The translations under genes and the position numbers were made by a program. Positions 32,988 through 38,780 of a stretch of DNA of 38,780 nucleotides are shown one piece after another. How positions within the stretch are numbered: the first letter of the stretch is position 1; every line of letters begins with the position of its first letter. Source of the stretch: an uncultured Bacteroidota bacterium. GTDB taxonomy: Bacteria > Bacteroidota > Bacteroidia > Bacteroidales > F082. The notes under the pieces are model-generated. The model was not told the origin of the DNA and did no database searches. It worked only from the letters and a program-made list of their open reading frames with translations. Where the stretch lies: NCBI GenBank assembly GCA_937901015.1, contig CALCGQ010000304.1:1-38780 (forward strand), given 5' to 3'.

Positions 32988-33611
32988 ATGCTATCTTTTT
33001 TTAAATCATCTAAGAAAAAAAATACTCAAAAAGGGAAAGCCTTTTATGAGCGTGAAAATTTAGTTCAAACAATTGAGGAATTAAATGAAATACTTTCAAT
33101 GTTGGATTCAGATGACAACATTAATGGTAAAGATCCCTTACTATTTCAGGGAAAAGAATTCAATACAATCAACAAAAATATTCTGGAAGAGTACTTTGGA
33201 GAAGAGTCTTTTATACTCAATCCAGATAATAATATTTCAGAACATGAAGTTTATTATTACAGAATAACATCTGAGCATCTTAAGTTTCTAATTCAAATTC
33301 ATTTTATTGATAATCAATTCTTTTTAGCAGGTACCAAAGTATATTCCGATTCGCTGTTATCGAATAATGATAAACAAAGAGTAATTAAAAACATTACAAA
33401 TAAATATTATCCAGAAGCAGATTCAAATTTGACAGAATTTAATATTGTGGATCCGGAGGGGAATATATTATGGACCAAAGATGATATTTTTTATCATATC
33501 AACTATTTATACAATAATTCAACCTGTCAGCAACTAAAAAAGCAGTATTTCGGTTTAGGTAAACCACAATCAGGGCAAGAAATAAAAAACACATTGGATA
33601 GTTTAATTTAG
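32988..33611 (+). CDS. Protein of unknown function, tandem paralogue B
   Basis: This 207-residue paralogue of the preceding protein is by eye nearly half identical over its full length. Shared blocks are FYERENLVQT, ESFILNP, HEVYYYRI, IQIHFIDNQFFLAGTK, DPEGNIL and NTLDSLI at the end. It has the same basic start (LSFFKSSKKKN) and no export signal. The conserved acidic and aromatic residues are spread through the sequence and no catalytic motif is evident. It has its own promoter, so the two copies may be expressed differently. It ends 30 bp before hemW and may be co-transcribed with it. Confidence 0.85.
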   Translation: MLSFFKSSKKKNTQKGKAFYERENLVQTIEELNEILSMLDSDDNINGKDPLLFQGKEFNTINKNILEEYFGEESFILNPDNNISEHEVYYYRITSEHLKFLIQIHFIDNQFFLAGTKVYSDSLLSNNDKQRVIKNITNKYYPEADSNLTEFNIVDPEGNILWTKDDIFYHINYLYNNSTCQQLKKQYFGLGKPQSGQEIKNTLDSLI

Positions 33612-33641
33612 CATATTTGCCATTAAATAAAGTTAATATTT

Positions 33642-34775
33642 TTGGCAGGTATCTATATTCATATTCCCTTTTGCAAGCAGAAATGTCACTATTGTAATTT
33701 CTATTCAACAGTATCACTTAAGTACCGTGATCATTTTGTAGATGCATTGTACCGTGAAATTAATTCTCGAAAAGATTATTTACAATCTGAAGAAATCAAT
33801 ACCATTTACTTTGGTGGTGGAACTCCTTCGATGTTAACAATTGATGAAATATGTGAAATTATTAATAATCTTAAAGATAATTTCAATGTGAGTAACAATG
33901 TTGAAATAACATTGGAATCAAATCCCGACGACCTTAGTAAAGAACAAATTAGCAACCTAAAGAACCATACACCAATAAACAGATTAAGTATTGGTATTCA
34001 AAGTTTTTTTGACGATGATTTAACCTATCTAAATCGAGTTCATAGTTCTGAACAATCAATAAAATGTATTGAGAATTCCATTGCCATGGGATTCGATAAT
34101 ATTACTATCGATCTCATTTATGGAATACCAACATTAACAGAAAAGAAATGGAAAGAAAACCTTGATATTTTTTTCAACTATAATATTCCACATCTTTCAT
34201 CGTACTCATTAACAGTGGAAAAGAAAACAGCACTCGATGTTCTCATTAATAAGAAAAAAATTGCCAACATTGATGAAAGCCAAAGCATAGAGCATTTTAA
34301 AACTTTGGTGGAGACTACTGAAAAACATGGTTTTATACATTATGAGATATCAAATTTTGCCAAAGAGGGATATTATTCAAAACATAATAGCATATACTGG
34401 CTTGGTGGTCATTATCTGGGATTAGGACCATCAGCTCACTCATATAATGGCAAATCACGCCAGTGGAACGTTATGAATATTAAAAAATATTGTGAGGAAA
34501 CTTTAGCTGCAAATATTATTGAAGAAACCGAAGAGCTTAGCAAAGATCAGATGTACAATGAATATATCCTAACATCTTTACGTACCTCATGGGGCTGTGA
34601 TATAGAGCATATTTCAAATGTGTTTGGCGAAAAATATTCCAATCATTTCATGGAAAACATAGAAACTTATATCAAAGAAAATAGAGTAATTCGTAATCTG
34701 AATTCATATACACTTACAAACGAAGGGAAACTATTCGCCGATGGAATAGCCTCATCCCTGTTTTTTGGTCTATAA
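33642..34775 (+). CDS. hemW: Radical SAM protein HemW (heme chaperone)
   Basis: HemW is a HemN-like radical SAM protein now regarded as a heme chaperone rather than a coproporphyrinogen oxidase. The iron-sulfur motif C-x3-C-x2-C is C11, C15 and C18 in PFCKQKCHYCNF, followed by FGGGTPSML and the SNPDD segment. A C-terminal HemW-type domain continues to residue 377. The Cys motif sits near the very N-terminus, as in HemW. The start is TTG at 33642, giving MAGIYIHIPF, which is the family's usual beginning; no ATG is available in frame upstream. The last codons overlap the stop of the convergent small gene by 6 bp. Confidence 0.93.
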   Translation: MAGIYIHIPFCKQKCHYCNFYSTVSLKYRDHFVDALYREINSRKDYLQSEEINTIYFGGGTPSMLTIDEICEIINNLKDNFNVSNNVEITLESNPDDLSKEQISNLKNHTPINRLSIGIQSFFDDDLTYLNRVHSSEQSIKCIENSIAMGFDNITIDLIYGIPTLTEKKWKENLDIFFNYNIPHLSSYSLTVEKKTALDVLINKKKIANIDESQSIEHFKTLVETTEKHGFIHYEISNFAKEGYYSKHNSIYWLGGHYLGLGPSAHSYNGKSRQWNVMNIKKYCEETLAANIIEETEELSKDQMYNEYILTSLRTSWGCDIEHISNVFGEKYSNHFMENIETYIKENRVIRNLNSYTLTNEGKLFADGIASSLFFGL

Positions 34776-34946
34776 AGCCTTAGAAACGAATTTTGTTACC
34801 AGATACCCAATTACAGGAGAAAACATCACACTGATAAAGAATGACCATTGTACGCCGATTTTACGCTTCTTCCCAATGGTTTCAGAAACCACAAGTGAAA
34901 AACCATACCACGCAATAAAAATCAAGATTATTAAGTATTCGTTCAT
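34770..34946 (-). CDS. Small two-helix membrane protein (58 residues)
   Basis: This short gene reads MNEYLIILIFIAWYGFSLVV and continues through a basic linker (GKKRKIG) to a second hydrophobic helix (WSFFISVMFSPVIGYLV), ending KFVSKAL. Two membrane helices joined by a positively charged loop are convincing for a real inner-membrane protein, probably a hairpin with the loop in the cytoplasm. Its ATG follows the stop of the PepSY-type gene after three bases (TAG-GCT-ATG), so translation is likely coupled. Its own stop overlaps the 3' end of hemW by 6 bp. The function is unknown; its place suggests a partner of the PepSY-type protein. Confidence 0.8.
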   Translation of the reverse strand: MNEYLIILIFIAWYGFSLVVSETIGKKRKIGVQWSFFISVMFSPVIGYLVTKFVSKAL

Positions 34947-34949
34947 AGC

Positions 34950-35504
34950 CTAGTAAAAATATATGAATAAGTAAACTGTAGGTATTGCAATACCCAAAAT
35001 AACCATCCAGGCACCACGTGCACCAATTCCATTACTTCCTCTTGGAATTAAAATTCCTGACAGACCAAGAATTATTAATGCTCCAGCAAAAATATCTGAA
35101 AACCATGTCCAGTATTTAATGGGGTTATAATGCAAATAATTCATTTCTCTAAATAATGGGCGACGCGTAGTTTTTTCAACTAATCCGTTTCCACTAACAA
35201 GATTAATATATATGGTTCCATCTTTAATGAATATCTTAACAAATTCATCATTTGGAAAATAATGACTTTTATAATTACCTGATTCTCCAGTAGGTTCGAT
35301 GATTTTCTTCAGTTCAGCCTTTGTAGGTTTTTCAGATGGAGGGTCGATACGAAACTCCTCAGTCATAACTACAAAATTAGGATTCCAATCATCAATATGG
35401 TTAATTGCTATACCCGATAAGGAATATATTATCACCATTCCGAAAAATAAATATCCGAAATCTCTGTGGACAGCTTTGTTCCACTTACGCCACTTAAATG
35501 TCAT
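34950..35504 (-). CDS. PepSY-associated (PepSY_TM-like) membrane protein
   Basis: This 184-residue protein begins KWNKAVHRDFGYLFFGMVII, the hallmark of PepSY_TM proteins. It has a first helix (about 15-35), a PepSY-like extracytoplasmic part (about 50-120) and two C-terminal helices (about 135-155 and 163-183). Conserved His residues at H13, H36 and in NYLHYNP fit heme or metal coordination. Some PepSY_TM members are heme-binding reductases for iron-siderophores; that role is inference here. It is small for the family, holding only one PepSY unit. It lies 11 bp downstream of the His-tailed lipoprotein gene and is coupled to the 58-residue gene. Confidence 0.85.
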   Translation of the reverse strand: MTFKWRKWNKAVHRDFGYLFFGMVIIYSLSGIAINHIDDWNPNFVVMTEEFRIDPPSEKPTKAELKKIIEPTGESGNYKSHYFPNDEFVKIFIKDGTIYINLVSGNGLVEKTTRRPLFREMNYLHYNPIKYWTWFSDIFAGALIILGLSGILIPRGSNGIGARGAWMVILGIAIPTVYLFIYFY

Positions 35505-35515
35505 TGATTTGGAAT

Positions 35516-36166
35516 TTAATGGTTGTGTCCGTCACCATCACTATGGTCATGCTCATGCTCTGAATCATCATCGCTAACATCAACAATAGTATAATCTGTG
35601 CAAAGAACCGAATAGAATGATAAATGATCTGTACCAGATGCCTTTATTTCTTCACGAAGAGCATTTACTTTTTGCATTTCTTCATCAATATCAGCACCTT
35701 CGCCACCTTTTTCAACTTTTCCTCCTAGATGTGATCCTTCGCCTTTATCATCTGCCATATCACTTCCAGATTTAATTTCTTCTTCCCACTCACGTAGATA
35801 AGCTTCATCAATTCTTTGTTCTTCAACTATACCAATAATTACGATATTATTTCCTTCTAGTTCAGCATTAAATGCTGCAATTTCTTCATCAGGAGTAATT
35901 TTAATTCTAGCATCAGAAGTTTCGCTTACTAAAAATAAACGCTGTCCACCATGTTTGCATATATGATCAACAGTTCCAGAAAGTTCAATTTTTTTACCAA
36001 CAAAATCTCCTGCCTTGGCTTCAAAATCAGCAACAGCAACAGGTGTAATTTGCTCAACTATAGTCATTGTATCGCCAACTTTATTGGCGTCTGCTTGTTT
36101 GTTACTATTTTCACAAGAAGTTGCAAACAAAGCAATTAGGGTAATAATAAGTAGATAATTTTTCAT
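35516..36166 (-). CDS. OB-fold-like lipoprotein with His-rich C-terminus
   Basis: This 216-residue lipoprotein has signal MKNYLLIITLIALFATSC. Residues about 55-115 look like an OB-fold of the nucleic-acid/periplasmic type (VGKKIELSGTVDHICKHGGQ, then RLFLVSE and IKITPDE). A Cys-x2-His-Gly-Gly motif in that segment could bind metal. An acidic, Gly-rich linker (about 130-170) and helix lead to a tail rich in His and Asp (EHEHDHSDGDGHNH), probably a Zn, Ni or Cu binding end. The product lies in the cell envelope. It opens the operon with the PepSY-type protein and the 58-residue membrane protein, suggesting metal or heme handling at the envelope (inference). Confidence 0.85.
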   Translation of the reverse strand: MKNYLLIITLIALFATSCENSNKQADANKVGDTMTIVEQITPVAVADFEAKAGDFVGKKIELSGTVDHICKHGGQRLFLVSETSDARIKITPDEEIAAFNAELEGNNIVIIGIVEEQRIDEAYLREWEEEIKSGSDMADDKGEGSHLGGKVEKGGEGADIDEEMQKVNALREEIKASGTDHLSFYSVLCTDYTIVDVSDDDSEHEHDHSDGDGHNH

Positions 36167-36248
36167 TGTTATAATTATTTTTGGTTGTGGCGAAGATAGT
36201 ACTTATCTATGAAAATGATTAAAAAAATTATTATTAAAATAAATTATG

Positions 36249-36267
36249 TGTTTATCAACAATAAACA
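36249..36267 (-). terminator. Weak hairpin after the MORN-repeat gene
   Basis: TGTTTAT (36249-36255) and ATAAACA (36261-36267) form a 7-bp AT-rich stem around a 5-base loop, 3 bp beyond the minus-strand stop at 36271. On the minus strand it is followed by a T-rich but interrupted stretch. It is a plausible but weak terminator separating the two minus-strand cassettes. Confidence 0.3.
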
Positions 36268-36270
36268 AGC

Positions 36271-37794
36271 TTAATCTTCTGTGCTAATGCTAATTCCATC
36301 GTACTTAACTTCACGTCCTCCAGCATAGGAAATGCTTATAAGAAGTACACCATTTTCATCATATTTTTTCCAGTCCCCGTTTTTACGTCCCATAACGTAT
36401 TTTCCCTGCTTCTTTATTTTTCCATTATTCCAATACCAAGTATGTTCACCATTGGGATTATCATCAACAAATTTACCTTCGTACCTTATTTCATTATCAG
36501 CATAATATGATTTCCACCATCCATTTCTAGTATCCTCAATGTATTCACCTTCATCCCTTGAATCACCAACTTTATAAACCCATAATCCTTCCTTTTTTCC
36601 TTCCAGATAATCTCCTTGGGTGATAATATTACCTTGCTTATCATATTCTGTTAATAAGCCATCGGGTAGACCGTTGTAAAATTGTTCTTTTCTTAATAAA
36701 AATCCATCACTGTAATACCAGTACCAGGTGCTATCAGGATCTCCCAGTATATACTTTCCTTTTTCTTCAAGATTACCATTTTTGTAGTAATACTTCCAAA
36801 TTCCATCTTTCACATCGTTAATGTAATTTCCCTCAGCTTTCATATTACCATCATCATAATATTCCTTCCACATCCCTTGTCTCTGACCTGAATCAAGAAA
36901 AATACCTTCGCCAACTATTTTACCATAACGAAAAATAAACGATTTCTCTACTTCACCATCTTCATTATATTCTCGTCTAACACCCTCAGGAACACCATCT
37001 TTCGTATAAGTTCCTACAACTTTAACTTTTCCATTTGGATAATAATCAGTTCTAACATCTAGTTTTTGAAGTTCTTCGGCCTTTTCGAATTTTTCACCAT
37101 CAACATATTTAGTCGCTGAAAGAAGATTTCCATCTAAATCATATTCTTTAAAATAACCATGTTTTAGTCCATGTTTAAAACTTCCTTCTTTGATCATTAC
37201 TGATTCATCTTCAGTAAACCATAACCATCGACCATGTGGTAAAGTATCCGAATCATATCTATTGATTCTTGATCTATCAAGTATATAGCCTTTTTTGTAT
37301 GTAATTAACTGAATTATATTTCCATTTAGGTCATACTCCCTTGCTATTCCCTCTTCGAGGCCATTAACAAATGGAGTTTTTATTTTGGTTTTGCCATTTG
37401 GAAATAGCACGAGAGAATTTCCTTGCTTTATATCATCAACAAAATTTTCTTTTAATATTTCACTACCCTGATGTGTAGTTCGATAACCATTCTTTTTCCC
37501 GTCAGCATAGTTTATTTCCAGAATTATCCTTCCTTCATCGTCATAAAATTTCCAAAGACTATCAAGTTCAAAATCTAATCTATTGCCTTCTGATTTTAAT
37601 ATTCCACTAGCATAATAGTTCTTCCAATACCCATCTGGTTTACCCTGACGCATAGTGCCTTCGCTAATCTTAACACTATCTTCACCATAAAAAATATTAT
37701 AGCCATTTGGATTAATTCCAGTATCTTCCTGTGATATTAATGGACTATAAATCAGTAGAAATAGAATGGAAAATATTATACTTAGGTTTTTCAT
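36271..37794 (-). CDS. Exported MORN-repeat (YwqK-like) protein
   Basis: This 507-residue protein with a signal peptide (about 1-22, YSPLISQE) is built almost wholly of about fifteen to eighteen MORN_2 repeats of roughly 23 residues. The units carry motifs such as DGYWKNYYASGILKSEG, KDGIWKYYYKNGNLEEKG and NGDWKKYDENGVLLIS. Databases often call such proteins 'YwqK family antitoxin', but no toxin gene is nearby and the export signal argues for an envelope structural or binding role. Its ATG follows the stop of the upstream lipoprotein gene with a one-base gap, so the two are translationally coupled downstream of nadA. Confidence 0.9.
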   Translation of the reverse strand: MKNLSIIFSILFLLIYSPLISQEDTGINPNGYNIFYGEDSVKISEGTMRQGKPDGYWKNYYASGILKSEGNRLDFELDSLWKFYDDEGRIILEINYADGKKNGYRTTHQGSEILKENFVDDIKQGNSLVLFPNGKTKIKTPFVNGLEEGIAREYDLNGNIIQLITYKKGYILDRSRINRYDSDTLPHGRWLWFTEDESVMIKEGSFKHGLKHGYFKEYDLDGNLLSATKYVDGEKFEKAEELQKLDVRTDYYPNGKVKVVGTYTKDGVPEGVRREYNEDGEVEKSFIFRYGKIVGEGIFLDSGQRQGMWKEYYDDGNMKAEGNYINDVKDGIWKYYYKNGNLEEKGKYILGDPDSTWYWYYSDGFLLRKEQFYNGLPDGLLTEYDKQGNIITQGDYLEGKKEGLWVYKVGDSRDEGEYIEDTRNGWWKSYYADNEIRYEGKFVDDNPNGEHTWYWNNGKIKKQGKYVMGRKNGDWKKYDENGVLLISISYAGGREVKYDGISISTED

Positions 37795-37795
37795 A

Positions 37796-38329
37796 TTACC
37801 TGCTTACGCTTCTGCCTTTTAAAACGCGACGTTTCTTTTCATAATTCGACACAAACTCTTTGTTTACCATCAGCACAGTACTGCTACTTGACGGAATAAT
37901 GAAGTAGGTTGTGGTATCATAAACAATACAACCGTAATTATCATTCCAGTTATCTGCTGAAATTTGATACTTAGCATCATCGTTCATATCGAATCTTAAA
38001 CTGCGATTATCGCCGGTTTCAAAAGCTACTCTTAAGAATTCACTTCCCGAACGAATTGCAACTCCCTTTGTTTTTTTTGGAATTATAACTTCTTCATAAT
38101 ATTCCCCATTTTCAAACCTAATTGTGCCTTTTGCTATTTGGGTTTCCTCTTTAGAAAGATTCCTTTTAAGAACTATTTTTTCAGAATTATAAAATTGAAC
38201 TTGTTCAACTTCTAGTTTATTTTCATCTAAATTATAACGTACATCCTCTGTAAAATATATCAAATTTGAACATGATGATATTGCCAGGGTTATCATCACC
38301 ATTACAATTACCACTAAATTTTTCATCAT
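37796..38329 (-). CDS. Small lipoprotein of unknown function
   Basis: I do not recognise this family. I start the gene at 38329, giving MMKNLVVIVMVMITLAISSC, a lipoprotein signal with Cys after ISS (the second Met, 38326, is equally good). The frame stays open upstream into nadA, but that part has no export signal and overlaps the nadA end, so it is not used. The mature part of about 160 residues is beta-rich (KGTIRFENGEYYEEVIIPKK, FLRVAFETGDNRSLRF) and ends in a basic tail (KKRRVLKGRSVSR). It starts 4 bp after the nadA stop and is coupled to the MORN-repeat gene behind it. Confidence 0.82.
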   Translation of the reverse strand: MMKNLVVIVMVMITLAISSCSNLIYFTEDVRYNLDENKLEVEQVQFYNSEKIVLKRNLSKEETQIAKGTIRFENGEYYEEVIIPKKTKGVAIRSGSEFLRVAFETGDNRSLRFDMNDDAKYQISADNWNDNYGCIVYDTTTYFIIPSSSSTVLMVNKEFVSNYEKKRRVLKGRSVSR

Positions 38330-38333
38330 AACA

Positions 38334-38780
38334 TTAAATAATTTTAAGCTTTTTAGAAATATCAAGCATTCTAACAATTGGTATTTTAGCCTTTTCCATA
38401 AGATCATTATCCATTTTTATCTCAGGAGTTTCATTTTTCAAAGCTAAGTATAATTTTTCCAATGTGTTCAATTTCATATACGGACAATCATTACAGCTAC
38501 AAGTTTCATCTGAAGGAACTATCAAAAATTCCTTTTCCGGTGATGCTTTTTGCATTTGATGTATAATTCCTGTTTCAGTAGCAACTATAAATTTATTACT
38601 GGAATTTGTTTGAGTAAATTTTAACATTCCGGTGGTGGATCCTATATATTCTGCAAGTTCAAGAACTGGAGCATTACACTCAGGATGAGCAATTATAATA
38701 GCATCTGGGTTTTCCTCCTTGAGTTTAATTATCGCTTCAGTTGATAGTATATCATGAACCTCACATGTACCATTCCACAA
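38334..38780 (-). CDS. nadA: Quinolinate synthase NadA, C-terminal part (cut by window end)
   Basis: NadA condenses iminoaspartate and dihydroxyacetone phosphate to quinolinate in de novo NAD synthesis, using a 4Fe-4S cluster. Only the C-terminal 148 residues are inside the window; the true start lies beyond 38780. The visible part contains MWNGTCEVHD (a cluster Cys region), IAHPECNAPVLELA, GSTTGMLKF and the cluster motif DETCSCNDCPYMKLNTLEKL. The gene opens the cassette with the lipoprotein and MORN-repeat genes. Other NAD genes (nadB, nadC) may lie beyond the right edge. Confidence 0.94.
   Translation of the reverse strand: MWNGTCEVHDILSTEAIIKLKEENPDAIIIAHPECNAPVLELAEYIGSTTGMLKFTQTNSSNKFIVATETGIIHQMQKASPEKEFLIVPSDETCSCNDCPYMKLNTLEKLYLALKNETPEIKMDNDLMEKAKIPIVRMLDISKKLKII

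Noticed and set aside
34765-34953. 62-codon frame on the + strand
   Set aside because: It overlaps the end of hemW, has no protein-like pattern, and the opposite strand holds a convincing two-helix membrane protein.
36271-37794. Toxin-antitoxin module suggested by the YwqK-like family name
   Set aside because: There is no toxin candidate beside it, and the protein carries a signal peptide; MORN repeats alone do not show antitoxin function.
38330-38407. N-terminal extension of the small lipoprotein gene into nadA
   Set aside because: The extension lacks a signal sequence and overlaps the nadA end; the MMKNLVVIV start gives a proper lipoprotein signal.

Overview
The window comes from a Bacteroidota chromosome, AT-rich, most like the Bacteroidales/Marinilabiliales or Cytophagia-type lineages. 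The evidence is a SusC/SusD outer-membrane pair, three proteins with type IX secretion (T9SS) C-terminal sorting domains, Bacteroidota-style promoter elements (TAnnTTTG), starts mostly lacking a Shine-Dalgarno sequence, and Bacteroidota-specific families (DUF4175, YwqK/MORN, SusD_2). There are no insertion sequences, phage genes, CRISPR arrays, tRNA or rRNA genes. No gap between genes exceeds about 240 bp. The rightmost gene (nadA) runs off the end.

Region 1 (1-10.8 kb, + strand) is a surface nutrient-acquisition locus. It holds a SusC TonB-dependent transporter, a SusD-type lipoprotein, a secreted LamG + PNGase F-like protein and, behind its own terminator and promoter, a large secreted beta-propeller/cadherin-like repeat protein. 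The set suggests harvesting of N-glycoprotein-derived glycans or glycopeptides (inference).

Region 2 (10.8-19.5 kb) has a minus-strand housekeeping operon, gltX-folB-CWC, diverging from a signalling operon of H-NOX (heme NO sensor), hybrid histidine kinase and a Cys-rich PAS protein. Next come an S9 peptidase lipoprotein and, convergent to it across a hairpin terminator, a T9SS-secreted M1 metallopeptidase.

Region 3 (19.7-26.8 kb, + strand) is a tightly packed run with overlapping reading frames: DUF4175 membrane/coiled-coil protein, a degenerate anti-sigma-type ATPase-fold protein, ybeY, mnmG and a zinc-ribbon methyltransferase. Two consensus parS sites (TGTTYCACGTGAAACA) bracket mnmG. One lies just before its start and the other overlaps the start of the methyltransferase gene. 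They suggest an origin-proximal, ParB-bound position.

Region 4 (26.8-34.8 kb, + strand) carries a very large polytopic NtrY-like histidine kinase, a polysaccharide flippase, two tandem paralogues of unknown function and hemW.

Region 5 (34.8-38.8 kb, - strand) carries two cassettes. One is a His-tailed OB-fold-like lipoprotein, a PepSY-type membrane protein and a 58-residue two-helix membrane protein. The other is nadA (3' part), a small lipoprotein and a long MORN-repeat (YwqK-like) protein.

The points most worth a second look are the parS pair at mnmG, the H-NOX/kinase/Cys-PAS trio, the PNGase F-like protein with a substituted active-site position, the degenerate ATPase, the tandem unknown paralogues and the His-rich lipoprotein/PepSY/small-protein cassette.
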